A DNA stretch of 64,000 nucleotides from Synechococcus sp. SynAce01 (GCF_001885215.1 NZ_CP018091.1:62001-126000); one strand, 5' to 3'. Positions 24,412 to 33,159 are shown, numbered from the stretch's first letter. Program-made: numbers and translations. Notes: generated from the sequence alone by a model not told the origin.

Positions 24412-25452
24412 TTAGGCGGATGTCACACCAGCAGCCTTTAGCGCTGCGCCAAAGTGCCGGGACGCGCTCTTGAACCCCTGGTCATTGGCATGTAGCTCAT
24501 CTGCCCATTGCGTTGGCAATACTGTTCCTCTTAGATCGATATAAACCCCCCTGGGGTTCTCATCACATACCTTCTTAGTGATGACATTAAGCTTGTCGAT
24601 TAAGATACGTATAAGCGCACTACCGGTGGCATTGTCTGGGAAGAAATGGGCTCTCAGCGGATCGCCTGTCCAGTTGACTGCCCAGAATGGCTTGCTAGGA
24701 TTCTTTACTGGCAGGCTTTTAACTTGCACATAGTCATACCCATGGATGTAGACCTTTAGTTGAGGAAAAGCCAGGAATGGAAAGCGACTATCGACAGACT
24801 GGAGCAAGCTTCGATAAGAATCTTCAATGAAGGCGAGGCGTTCGCGCGTGGCTTCAGTATCAAGATGCCATTCAAGCGGCTTATTGCTATCATAATCCTT
24901 CACCATGCCCATGAGATAGGAAACATTGTTCTCATCGGCTCCAACTACGTCGTTGCCGGCTCCTGAAAACAAAAAACCCTGAACATTATATTCTCGTACG
25001 TGGATTAACTCAGTGAGTGTATCGAGGTATTCGGCATTACTAATATCAAGCATGCTCTTGAGAGTGTCACCCGCTCTGCTTGTATCGTAGACTAGATATT
25101 CCTCGCCGAGGTTGTCAATTAGTTCACGAATGAAAAAGGGGAACTGAAACCAGGAGTCGCCTTCCGCGTAGAGAATCGGACGTGCTGGATTCTCGTTGAT
25201 TGCTCTTTGGAAACTTCGCTTCCGATTAGTGCGTTCAATCTTGTTAGTAAAATCAAATGCGAGTTGCCCTTGGGTCTCTTCGTCAGCATTCATTGCACCC
25301 AAGTCGACCGTTTCAGGGTTGAATGTGAGAGCTGGAGCAAACGGCCTAGAGCGGCGCGGGTCCGCAACTAAATACTTCTCGATCTCACTCCGATGCGTCT
25401 CTGGGTTCATCAGCTTGCTGCGTAATTCTCCAATCGTGATTTTTGGGCTCAT
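24412..25452 (-). CDS. SGNH/GDSL-type hydrolase
   Basis: The 346-residue protein has the SGNH blocks: nucleophile Ser 100 in ILYAEGDSWF, Gly 128 in SRAGDT, Asn 167 in FSGAGNDVVG, and Asp 318/His 321 in ADELHANDQGF. The N-terminal 90 residues are separate and polar, and there is no signal peptide. Members of this superfamily remove acyl or other ester groups from lipids, sugars or proteins. It is the first gene of the two-gene operon with the protease-hydrolase fusion. The DNA is less GC-rich than the phage genes, which suggests separate acquisition. Confidence 0.75.
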   Translation of the reverse strand: MSPKITIGELRSKLMNPETHRSEIEKYLVADPRRSRPFAPALTFNPETVDLGAMNADEETQGQLAFDFTNKIERTNRKRSFQRAINENPARPILYAEGDSWFQFPFFIRELIDNLGEEYLVYDTSRAGDTLKSMLDISNAEYLDTLTELIHVREYNVQGFLFSGAGNDVVGADENNVSYLMGMVKDYDSNKPLEWHLDTEATRERLAFIEDSYRSLLQSVDSRFPFLAFPQLKVYIHGYDYVQVKSLPVKNPSKPFWAVNWTGDPLRAHFFPDNATGSALIRILIDKLNVITKKVCDENPRGVYIDLRGTVLPTQWADELHANDQGFKSASRHFGAALKAAGVTSA

Positions 25453-25766
25453 TACTAGGACCGCTAAATAGTTTCTTTATAGCTACCAGATAAATCCACG
25501 CCCTCACGTGCCAGGAACTTGTTATAACTTGTTAGGCCATACTGCTTCTGCTTGGCTTCAATAGCTCTGCTGCGCGTCAAACTGGGGGAATAACCACCTC
25601 AGGTTCTGCCACCATCCGCGCCCAGTTGATTGCTGCCATCACCCTCGACATTGTGGCCCCCCCCTCTCAGGAAACGTACCAGTACCCCTGAGCACGCCCT
25701 TGCGTCCGAAACACTCATGGCCAAGTCCAAAGGCCGTTGCCAAAATGGTCATGGGGAAGACAGGCC

Positions 25767-25904
25767 ATGACCGATGACAACTTTGGAGACTTGTTCACGA
25801 AAGGAGTCGTGGTCTGGGTTCTCACAGCGCTCCCTGCCCTGGCGACGACACTTCTGGAGAAATCCCGAGTGCTGATCCCGATTAGGAAACTGTTCATTGT
25901 TTAG
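25767..25904 (+). CDS. possible small membrane peptide
   Basis: A 45-codon frame starting MTDDNFGDLFTKG with a hydrophobic centre (VVVWVLTALPALATTLL). No partner or family was recognised, and the surroundings are IS debris, so it may be chance. Confidence 0.25.
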   Translation: MTDDNFGDLFTKGVVVWVLTALPALATTLLEKSRVLIPIRKLFIV

Positions 25905-25961
25905 GAGTTCGTTGAAAAACTCGGCCAACTCTGCGAAAATGGGGCAATCGCTCAGACGTTA

Positions 25962-26117
25962 ATACGAGGTCAGCAGGAGCGCAGGAGCTCCCTGTTCTCT
26001 TACGCCTCGATCGAGGAGCGGATCCCGACCAGCCATCCGCTACGGCGGATTCGCAAGCTGGCGGACCAGGCTCTCGAACGGCTCAATCCCACTTTCTGCC
26101 AGCTGTACGCCTCATAG
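25962..26117 (+). pseudogene. N-terminal remnant of an IS5-type transposase
   Basis: The frame contains SYASIEERIPTSHPLRRIRK then LADQALERLNPTFCQLYAS, the standard beginning of a group of IS5-like transposases, and then a TAG. The codon where ATG is expected reads ATA (25962). Only about 50 of over 300 residues remain. Confidence 0.65.
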
Positions 26118-26178
26118 TGACTGGAGCAACAAAGGGGGTCACGTCACTTGCAACGACAAACGTCTGAGGAGCGGTCTG

Positions 26179-26203
26179 CCAGCCCCGGCGTAGCCGGGGC
26201 TGG
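26179..26203. terminator. strong hairpin
   Basis: CCAGCCCCGGC and GCCGGGGCTGG form a perfect 11-bp stem with a GTA loop. There is no U run on either side, so termination is only possible. It lies between two IS remnants. Confidence 0.35.
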
Positions 26204-26214
26204 GCTCTCAGCTT

Positions 26215-26301
26215 TCACAACAATCGAGGGGACGCGGCTCTGATCGCCTGCATGGCGACCCTGACCTTGAACTCAGGACTGCGGGTGCGGCGTTTGCTCA
26301 T
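26215..26301 (-). pseudogene. IS3-type OrfA N-terminal remnant
   Basis: The frame begins MSKRRTRSPEFKVRVAMQAI, the usual start of a group of IS3-family OrfA proteins, and then stops after 28 residues. It is clearly a fragment. Confidence 0.6.
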
Positions 26302-26652
26302 GAATGGGAGTCCCCTTCAGGGGCGGTGCCCCGCCTCAGAGGTTAACGATAGAGCCTGTCCAGAAAAGCCAGACCATCTCACTCATCCGAGCACCATAGA
26401 TGGCCTTAACGAACCTTATTAAGTCGAGATCAGTTGCAGCAGCTACGGTTTCGCAGTCGGAGAAGGACAATCTCGCTCAAAAATCCCAGCGCTGGCTTCT
26501 CTAGTCTGCAAGTTTGCCATACACTTTGAACCTTCTCTCCTAAACAAGTTCTCTCGCAGCGTGTGAACAATTTTAGTTTCCGTGCCACTCGATACAGCTC
26601 AGCCGCTGTCATCGTGATGAAGTTTTAAAGTGATTTTTTAGATTTTTTTCCC

Positions 26653-26805
26653 ATGAATGTTCAACTACCAAACGGCATGATCGTTGAAGACGATGTGATA
26701 CCCGAGAAATACAAAAATCAAAACTATGTTCTCGAATGGTCCGACGACAACGGAGGAATATACGTTGTGACCAGCAAGAAGAAAAATGTACCGATTGGAG
26801 GGTAG
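26653..26805 (+). CDS. small AT-rich hypothetical protein, 50 residues
   Basis: The product starts MNVQLPNGMIVEDDVIPEKY and ends KKKNVPIGG. It has balanced, protein-like composition with alternating strands (YVLEWSDDNGGIYVV). It precedes a secreted-protein gene on the same strand and shares its low GC, so the two may be co-transcribed. No family recognised. Confidence 0.4.
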   Translation: MNVQLPNGMIVEDDVIPEKYKNQNYVLEWSDDNGGIYVVTSKKKNVPIGG

Positions 26806-26846
26806 GCAGGTTATCAAATACAATTTGACCAAGACACCCCTTTGCT

Positions 26847-27470
26847 TTGGTGACTATGCAGTGGAAGGTATTCCCTTCGATTTTCAAATTTGCAAGCATA
26901 TTTTTGCTTGCAGATGCAAGTTTATCTCAAACGATATTTGTTCCAACCTCCCAAGAGCTGTCTCCATCATTCACAAGTGGAGCTTCAAAGTATTCTCCCG
27001 ATACTGGAGTTGATTGCCCAACTCCCACCATGAATGTAACAGCATTTGGGCGAAGTACTAATGGCTGGTCAGATAGCTACTATTCACTTGAGGGTGCATC
27101 TGGAGGTGTTGGGAACTATGGAGGTGCAATCGGTTTTAGCTATCCTTTTGGAGGGAATCTGCGTGAATTCTGCAATAAGTTCGCAGAGTCTAAGGCAAAG
27201 TTTGAAAAACTAAGAGTCCAAGCCGACCTACTAAACAAATGCAGATACCTTGCGTTTGACCTTGGTGTTACTGGTGAGCTATTTGATGAAAACAAGGAAA
27301 TGTTCGAGAAGAATGGGCCATTGTCCTCATTTGCCGAGTGCAGAGCCTTTAGAAGTCTTCTTAATCCTAGAAAGACCAAGCCAACTCTATCTCTGGATGA
27401 GTCCTCTGCCACTAAAACAGAACCATTTTCACCAAAGCCTCCGGCTACTTACAACATAAACCAACCCTAG
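26847..27470 (+). CDS. hypothetical secreted protein
   Basis: The product has about 205 residues; ATG at 26856 is a good alternative start. An N-terminal signal peptide is likely (MQWKVFPSIFKFASIFLLAD followed by SLSQ). The mature part has a Gly/Ser-rich beta segment (YYSLEGASGGVGNYGGAIGF), then a helical, Cys-containing region with CNKFAESKAKFEKL, and a Pro/Thr-rich tail. The gene is AT-rich compared with the phage genes. I do not recognise a family; it may be an envelope protein. Confidence 0.5.
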   Translation: MVTMQWKVFPSIFKFASIFLLADASLSQTIFVPTSQELSPSFTSGASKYSPDTGVDCPTPTMNVTAFGRSTNGWSDSYYSLEGASGGVGNYGGAIGFSYPFGGNLREFCNKFAESKAKFEKLRVQADLLNKCRYLAFDLGVTGELFDENKEMFEKNGPLSSFAECRAFRSLLNPRKTKPTLSLDESSATKTEPFSPKPPATYNINQP

Positions 27471-27891
27471 TAAGACTTTGGCTTAAGGAGGCTCTGCGTG
27501 GAAAGACGCCTGAATCCCTGGCCGCATTGGTAATTTCTATGGCCCTTGCGATGTAACCCAGGATGGTCGGCCAAGATTCTGCTCATGGCCGCATTCATAA
27601 TTGACAAAGGGCAGGTAGACCTCCATGAGCAACCTACTATGTATCAGTGCCTTAAGGACGTAGAGGGAGGTGCCACCAATGCGACCAAACACGACGGCTG
27701 ATCCCTAGCCTCTGATACATTTAGCCAAAGGAGGGTCGGATAAAGGAACGTTCTCATAAGCACGTCAGGCAATACGAATATTATTAACTACGAAGTCCTG
27801 GCCAGCAAAAGCGGCTGCATAACCAGCTCGATAGACTGAGGAGTCCGCTAAAGCGGAATTTTAGTCGCGGCTTCAATGCATGTACAACCCC
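27471..27891. other. stretch without a gene
   Basis: Stops are frequent in all frames. A short imperfect hairpin at about 27832-27875 is the only structure noticed. Confidence 0.4.
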
Positions 27892-28551
27892 TCATAGTAC
27901 TTGAAAAGAATTAAGAATACCACGCATTTGCTCGTAGAGTTCGGGTAAGGCAGAGTGGTCAGCTTCTAGTTTGCTCCCAGTAGCAATGTATGCGCGGGCT
28001 TGCGAAAGAATGACACGTTGGATTTGATAAAGCGTGCCATCAAAATTTTCATTTCGGAATACGCGAACCCCAGATTGTGTTGTGGGATCCTGCGAAGTCT
28101 CCAAGACCTTGCACCCAAGTTTGCTAAGACCTTGATTGCCAAGCTCCATCCACGTACTTATAGTGGCGTTGCCTATCTCTTCCACGGTAACATTCACGTT
28201 TGGTGTAAAGTTTCCAAAGGCCTGATGATAGGCAATAAACAGAGCCGCACCCATGGAGGCGGCTAAGGTGTCATCCTGAATCCATTCCCCTCCTGCTGGC
28301 CAAGTAAGCCTAAAGCTGTGAGTTGGATCAATATAGGAAACGCGAGTTCCAACAGGCTCATTCGCGGCCACTGACCCCGACGGATTACTAACTGTGGTTT
28401 GTCCTAAAGGAGTTATTGTGGTTTGCAACTCAAAATACCCAGGAATCTTAAACCCGGTCGCTCGATTCAGAAGTTTCCTTAACTCCTCACGGAAAGTAAA
28501 GATACATACCAGCACAATAATCCCTATTGTTATCCAGCCAGTGTTGCTCAT
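27892..28551 (-). CDS. single-pass membrane protein with PsbP/DUF1795-like domain
   Basis: The 219-residue protein has an N-terminal membrane segment (TGWITIGIIVLVCIFTF), a basic stretch, a short linker and a beta-rich domain (about residues 65-215). That domain includes SYIDPTHSFRLTWPAGGEW, an aromatic-basic strand (GTLYQIQRVILSQARAYIA) and a C-terminal helix. The layout resembles PsbP-like or DUF1795 proteins, which sit at the outer face of membranes. Function unknown. It belongs to the AT-rich island between the two IS1182 copies. Confidence 0.55.
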   Translation of the reverse strand: MSNTGWITIGIIVLVCIFTFREELRKLLNRATGFKIPGYFELQTTITPLGQTTVSNPSGSVAANEPVGTRVSYIDPTHSFRLTWPAGGEWIQDDTLAASMGAALFIAYHQAFGNFTPNVNVTVEEIGNATISTWMELGNQGLSKLGCKVLETSQDPTTQSGVRVFRNENFDGTLYQIQRVILSQARAYIATGSKLEADHSALPELYEQMRGILNSFQVL

Positions 28552-28926
28552 AGTATGCAGTAGATTACGAGAAAGTGGCGATTAGATTTTATCTGAAGTT
28601 GCCTTGCCATACCTAAATAGCATCGGACGAGGCGTTTAGTCCCGGCTTGATACGTTGCCCTGGCCATCAGGTCAGTGAGACCCTCAAACCATTAGACGAA
28701 TTACCCAGCCTGGATAACTTCAAATATCGTCCAACAGTAGCTGCAAGGTTACGATCACGCAACGCTGCCTTACTGGCTCCTATCAAGGGAGACACATCCT
28801 TATGTAGGCGGGGTCGGATATTCACCCGCCGAGGTGCCCCTCCGCTCAGGCCCCAGAACACGCCTGTCCTGTTCGTATCACGGGTCAGTGCCCTATGGCT
28901 AGAAGCGGTTTGGCGAGACAGCGCCG
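28552..28926. other. intergenic stretch before IS copy B
   Basis: On the minus strand an open segment ending at 28667 (with RRVNIRPRLHKDVSPLIGAS) looks protein-like and may be the 3' remnant of a gene cut by the IS, but no family is evident and its start would lie inside the IS. Confidence 0.3.
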
Positions 28927-30725
28927 TATGAGTCTGTTGCGCATAGATCGCCAGCAGCCACTCCACAGACGCCCTTAAATCTGCCTTGATCCCAGTGATT
29001 TCAATGGATCTGGTCGATAAACTTGGGCATGCAGAAGCCCAGGTCTTTCCGCCCTTGGCAGCCTGAGCAGACCATCCTGCTCCCGCCATCATCCAGGGAG
29101 TGGCTGTCGGCTGATCACCTGGTGTATTTCTTGCTCGATCTGGTAGATGAACTGGATCTCTCGGCGATACTTCTCCCCGCGCAGGCCAAGGATCCACTTG
29201 GGGAGAAGGGGTTTGACCCGCGGATAATGACTTTGTTGCTGCTCTACGCCTACTGCGTGGGCACGGTCTCCTCCCGCAAGATCGAGCGCGCCTGCTACGA
29301 GGACCTGGCCTTTCGGGGGCTGACGGGCAATCAGCAGCCCGACCACAGCTGCATCAGTGAATTCCGGCGCCGCAATCTCGATTCCATCAAGGGCCTGTCT
29401 ATTCAGATCCTGCGGCTATGCCAGAAGGCCGGGCTGGTGAGCCTGGGCCATATGGCACTGGATGGAACGAAGGTGCATGCCAATGCCTCCAAGCACAAGG
29501 CCATGAGCCACGAGCGAATGCTCAGGGCAGAAAAGCAGCTGCAGCAAGAGATCAATGCCTTGATGCGCAAGGCCGAGATCCTTGATGCCCAGGAAGACCA
29601 GCGCCACGGCAAGGGGAAGCTGGGCAGTGAGCTCCCCGATGAGCTGAGGCACAAGCAGGGCCGCCTCGAAAAAATCCTTCAGGCCCGTAAGAAGATGGAA
29701 GCGGAAACCGCTGCAACCGCAGCGCAGCAGCTGCATGAGGAGGCCAGAGCCAAAGCCGCTGCCTCTCAGGAAGCGGATGCAGCGGCAGCGGAGCAGGCCG
29801 AGCTGAACAGAAAAGCCGAGGGGGCAGCAGCCAAGGCCAAGGCTGCCCGGGAGGCTGCGATCGAGGCCGCCGAGAACGCCGGTGTGGAACCACCAGATCT
29901 GGAGCCACTGCCGGCTGATGCGATGCCCAGGCGGGGCCTGGCGCGAAAGGCTGATGGCACCCCAACCAAGAGGAGCCAGCGTAATTTCACAGATCCTGAA
30001 AGCCATCTGATGCAGTCGAGAGGTTCCTATCTGCAGGGCTACAACTGCCAGCTGGCGATGGACAGCGATCACCAGGTGATCGTGGCGGTCGGCGTCAGCA
30101 ACCAGCCCCCCCCCGATGTTGAGCACCTCGAACCCATGCTGGAGCGCATCGCCGCCAGCGCTGGTGCACTGCCGGATGTGATGACGATGGATGCGGGCTA
30201 CTGGAGCGAGGACAACGTCAACGCCTGCGCTGAACAGGGCATTGACGCCTACATCGCCACCGGCCGACTGCCGCACGGCCAACCGCCACCGCCTAAGCGA
30301 GGCCGTTTGCCCAGAGACTCCGATGCCAAAACCCGCATGGCCCGCAAGCTCAGAAGCAAGAAGGGATCAAGGATCTACGCCCAGCGCAAGGCAATCGTGG
30401 AGCCGGTGAACGGCCAGATCAAGGAATGCCGGAGTCTGCGACGCTTTCTCCTCAGGGGACTGGAGAAGGTGAACGGCGAGTGGCATCTGATTGCTGCCAC
30501 GCACAACCTGCTCAAGTTGTTCAGGTTCAGGCGATCACAACAACAGGCGCTGGCTGCGGCATCTGGATGAGGGGCAGGGGTAACCCTGGCGACAACACTA
30601 GGACTGAATGAGCCCCACATAAAATGGGGAGCAGGCAGCAGAAGAACAGAGCCGCAGCGGTTCAGCTCAGGGCTGGTGATTCGCATTGACCGGTGGCCCA
30701 CTGATCTATCAGCAACAAGCTCCTA
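28927..30725 (+). mobile_element. IS1182-type insertion sequence, intact (copy B)
   Basis: The element contains a full-length transposase. The right end (30701-30725) is the near-perfect complement of the left end of copy A; the left end (GTTGCGCATAGATC near 28935) is more diverged. Target duplications were not identified. It appears to cut off the 5' part of a small gene whose tail starts at 30732. Confidence 0.65.
29029..30570 (+). CDS. IS1182-family transposase
   Basis: The protein has 513 residues from ATG 29029 (TTG at 29023 is also possible). The N-terminal region PWQPEQTILLPPSSREWL and HLVYFLLDLVDELDLSAI is typical. A central Ala/Glu-rich coiled part separates it from the catalytic core, which includes GTKVHANASKHKAMSHERM, YNCQLAMDSDHQVIVAVGV, DVMTMDAGYWSEDN, and the terminal KAIVEPVNGQIKECRSLRRF with the DDE Glu. 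No break was found, so the element may still be active. Confidence 0.88.
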   Translation: MQKPRSFRPWQPEQTILLPPSSREWLSADHLVYFLLDLVDELDLSAILLPAQAKDPLGEKGFDPRIMTLLLLYAYCVGTVSSRKIERACYEDLAFRGLTGNQQPDHSCISEFRRRNLDSIKGLSIQILRLCQKAGLVSLGHMALDGTKVHANASKHKAMSHERMLRAEKQLQQEINALMRKAEILDAQEDQRHGKGKLGSELPDELRHKQGRLEKILQARKKMEAETAATAAQQLHEEARAKAAASQEADAAAAEQAELNRKAEGAAAKAKAAREAAIEAAENAGVEPPDLEPLPADAMPRRGLARKADGTPTKRSQRNFTDPESHLMQSRGSYLQGYNCQLAMDSDHQVIVAVGVSNQPPPDVEHLEPMLERIAASAGALPDVMTMDAGYWSEDNVNACAEQGIDAYIATGRLPHGQPPPPKRGRLPRDSDAKTRMARKLRSKKGSRIYAQRKAIVEPVNGQIKECRSLRRFLLRGLEKVNGEWHLIAATHNLLKLFRFRRSQQQALAAASG

Positions 30726-30731
30726 GCCACC

Positions 30732-30842
30732 GTGCTGGTGTGCGCCGGCCGCATCGGCTGGATCGGCCTGGCGAGAATCTTGATCGCCACGGCCTACGGC
30801 CAGGCGAATCAGCAGGCCAGCGATAGCCAGCGCCTGGCCTGA
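30732..30842 (+). pseudogene. 3' remnant of a small gene cut by IS copy B
   Basis: An open frame reads VLVCAGRIGWIGLARILIAT then AYGQANQQASDSQRLA before TGA at 30842. It resembles the membrane-proximal tail of a small phage or host protein whose beginning was replaced by the IS. A strong hairpin follows. Confidence 0.4.
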
Positions 30843-30849
30843 ATCAGTC

Positions 30850-30872
30850 GGCCCCCTCGGAACGAGGGGGCC
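30850..30872 (+). terminator. GC-rich hairpin terminator candidate
   Basis: GGCCCCCTCG and CGAGGGGGCC form a perfect 10-bp stem with a GAA loop, eight bases after a stop codon. It lacks a clear U run. Confidence 0.5.
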
Positions 30873-30874
30873 CA

Positions 30875-31186
30875 GTGGTGGATTCCACCGCATCATATCG
30901 AAGCTCCTTCTATGGCAACGACACCTACCTCAGCAACATCAGCAAGGAATTGCTCGAGGTGCCGCAGCACTTCGGGGCGGAGGCTCCAGCCCTAGTCAAC
31001 GCCTATGTCAAAAAGCTCAAAGACAAGCTACTCAAGGCCTTGGCAGATCAGAATCGCCTGGCCGAGGTGATAGCCCAACAGCAGGAGTCCATCAATCACC
31101 TGCAAGCCGTTTTGCCCTGGCCACCGCCGATTGCTAGGAGACGGGCGGCATCCTCTCCAACCCAAACCGCCTGGGCAGCTATGTGA
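30875..31186 (+). CDS. hypothetical protein
   Basis: A GTG at 30875 gives 103 residues. Residues 10-75 are protein-like and helical (NDTYLSNISKELLEVPQHFG and VNAYVKKLKDKLLKALADQN, then a Gln-rich helix). The last 25 residues are low in complexity, so a frameshift near 31110 is possible. No family recognised. It starts directly after the hairpin at 30872. Confidence 0.4.
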   Translation: MVDSTASYRSSFYGNDTYLSNISKELLEVPQHFGAEAPALVNAYVKKLKDKLLKALADQNRLAEVIAQQQESINHLQAVLPWPPPIARRRAASSPTQTAWAAM

Positions 31187-31518
31187 GCGGCTTCTTCGGT
31201 GCCGAGAGACCCTGCCCCGGTGAAACGGTGATCTCGCGCTGCACCAGCTCCTCCCGCTGAATCAATCCTTCAGGCATCACCTCGTGGCTGAGATCCACAA
31301 CTAAAGGTGGGTCAGTTCGCGGCTCGTCTGACCAAGCCCTGATTCCAAGAGGCTTCAGGCTCCAGCTGGGAGAACTGGCTGCGTGGGAGCGGCGTTTCAC
31401 GGGCTTTCCCGGTCCAATCTGGCCGCTCCGTAAGCTCTGAGAAGGACTAATTCAGCTCTGGGGTCCACATCAGCAGAGCTGTCCGCCACCACCGCAGACA
31501 GCATCGAGACACCGGCCT
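31187..31518. other. stretch without a convincing gene
   Basis: Short frames only, on both strands. It lies just past the integrase stop. Confidence 0.35.
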
Positions 31519-32817
31519 TCAAGGCAGCTGAGGCGATGGGCCAGGGTCAGCCAACGCTCGATCAAACGCCGCCGCAGTCGCCGCCTCAGACGACCAGGGG
31601 TAGGAGCGCAGATGCACTTCCAGGGAGTGGCCCATGCTGCGCGCCACGCTGCCGGCGTCGATTCCCAGCTGGTGTCCGCGCAAGCTGTAGCTATGGCGGA
31701 AGCTGTACGGCACCGCCCGTTCATCACGGCTCGCAAGACGCTCAACAAGGGATCGCCAGGCCGGCTGCCGCTTGAGGTAGGTGCCCAGAGCGTCAGCAGC
31801 GCCGGGGCCGTTCCCGAGCGGTGGCAACTCCAGCAACCCCGATCGCCAGCGCTCCATCAGGTTCCACTGCTGCCGGGCGCCATCCCAGTCCGTCAGAGGC
31901 AATGAATGGATGCGCCGCGGTTCCGTCAGGCCGCCGCCGCTGCGCTTGCGGTGGCTGCACCACCAGATCAATTCACCGCTTCCCAGCTCCAGCCGAACCG
32001 CCAGGTGCTTGAGCTCGACCGGCCGCAGTCCTAACTCCGCCAACAGCCGCAGGGCATCGGCCCAGCGCCGGCCGGGAACGTCATTGGGCAGGGCCTTGAT
32101 CAACGCCAGGATCTCGGTATCACTGAAGGGGTCGCCGCCACCTGGGGTCGGCGCCACGGCAGCCCCGATCGAAGCCCGCAGGTCGGCCGGTGGCCTCCAC
32201 CGCCCCGCGAAGCCCTCACGATCGACGCAGTGCCGCAAAAACTGAGCCAGTGACTGGGCTCGGATCTGCCGCATCCGACTGCCAGGAGGGTGGCCGCGCA
32301 GGCAAGCATCGAGCAGGTCGGCCGGGGTCAATGGTGCGGCGTCGCCATCGAGGAGCTGCACTGCCATGGTCAGCACCGGCGCGTAATGCTTCGCCCAGGT
32401 GCTCGGCTGGATCGCCGTACCGTGCTCCAGCTTCTGCCGCTGGAAATTGAGCAGCGCCGTTCCCCAATCCCGCGAGATGTTGCCGACCGCACCGGAGAGA
32501 ATCCGCGCCGCCTGATGCACGTCATGGCCCTGCAGGGTCAGGAGGTAGAGGTTGCGGATGCGGGCCAGGGCCGGGCCCAGCGAGGCCCGGCTCCAGTCGA
32601 AGCCGATCGCGAGGCTCTGCATCGGCTGGCCTATTTGCCGAACCTCAAGACGGATCCCGCCACGGTGTTCACGGGCGCTCCAGCCCTTCGCGGTAGACGC
32701 ACGCACGGAGGCACGAAAGCCAGCGGCCCATGGCTGCTGAAAACGGAGCTGGGGCACCCGCGTTGTACGCAAGATGTACGCAAAAGTAGCCGAGCCTGAC
32801 CGATCAGGGCAAGGCAA
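31519..32817 (-). CDS. phage tyrosine integrase
   Basis: The frame allows 432 residues; the first 40 or so are unlike a folded domain and the start is uncertain. A core-binding region precedes the catalytic domain. Visible active-site residues are Arg in LAELGLRPVELKHLAV, His-x-x-Arg in YSFRHSYSLRG, His in ARSMGHSLEVH and Tyr in LRSYPW. The Lys of the beta-hairpin is probably in SHRKRSGG. It lies 60 bases from the tRNA-derived att core, the classical int-att arrangement. Confidence 0.8.
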   Translation of the reverse strand: MPCPDRSGSATFAYILRTTRVPQLRFQQPWAAGFRASVRASTAKGWSAREHRGGIRLEVRQIGQPMQSLAIGFDWSRASLGPALARIRNLYLLTLQGHDVHQAARILSGAVGNISRDWGTALLNFQRQKLEHGTAIQPSTWAKHYAPVLTMAVQLLDGDAAPLTPADLLDACLRGHPPGSRMRQIRAQSLAQFLRHCVDREGFAGRWRPPADLRASIGAAVAPTPGGGDPFSDTEILALIKALPNDVPGRRWADALRLLAELGLRPVELKHLAVRLELGSGELIWWCSHRKRSGGGLTEPRRIHSLPLTDWDGARQQWNLMERWRSGLLELPPLGNGPGAADALGTYLKRQPAWRSLVERLASRDERAVPYSFRHSYSLRGHQLGIDAGSVARSMGHSLEVHLRSYPWSSEAATAAAFDRALADPGPSPQLP

Positions 32818-32877
32818 GGCCAGTCACCAAGCCAGTTCTGGCCTGAAATCTCAGCTAGAGACAGAGCTCGCCGATCA

Positions 32878-32920
32878 CTTTGGGAGCACTAGGTCGCAGG
32901 TTCGAATCCTGTCGCCCCGA
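32878..32920 (+). other. phage attachment site core: 3' part of tRNA-Pro(UGG)
   Basis: The segment runs from the anticodon loop (CTTTGGGAGC) through the variable loop and T arm (GGTTCGAATCC) to GTCGCCCCGA. The 5' half of a tRNA is absent and the acceptor stem has no partner upstream, so this is an identity segment and not a gene. Integrase lies to the left; phage tail genes begin 66 bases to the right. Confidence 0.72.
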
Positions 32921-32985
32921 TTGACTTTTCAGCGATCGACCTTCGGGCGTGAGCAGAAAACGAGCAGAAAACCGACCGAGAGGCT

Positions 32986-33108
32986 TTAGCTCAGCTGCCG
33001 CCTGACAACCCAGCTCTGGCCCTGAAACCAGGCCTCGATCTGATCCACCAGCTCCGGCGGGCAACTCACCTGGCGCCGGGAGTCCACCGGAGCGCTTCGG
33101 GCGGCCAC
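32986..33108 (-). CDS. small phage protein, 40 residues
   Basis: A GTG at 33108 opens a frame with SRRQVSCPPELVDQIEAWFQ followed by GQSWVVRRQLS and TAA. The composition is protein-like and it lies just downstream of the tail gene at 33160. Start and function uncertain. Confidence 0.4.
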   Translation of the reverse strand: MAARSAPVDSRRQVSCPPELVDQIEAWFQGQSWVVRRQLS

Positions 33109-33159
33109 AGCCAGGCCGTCATCCTTCTCCGCTCAAGTGTCACCTGCTCGGAATCGGGT

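Noticed and set aside
25500-25560. A second attC-like end (GCCTAACAAGTT on the minus strand, near 25533-25522)
   Set aside because: The start matches attC consensus, but no paired GTTRRRY border or stem was found within the usual distance.
31179-31400. A 73-codon minus-strand gene
   Set aside because: No ribosome binding site, family or protein-like pattern beyond a short stretch; judged chance.
32848-32920. A complete tRNA-Pro gene
   Set aside because: Only the 3' part from the anticodon loop is present; there is no 5' acceptor strand or D arm upstream.
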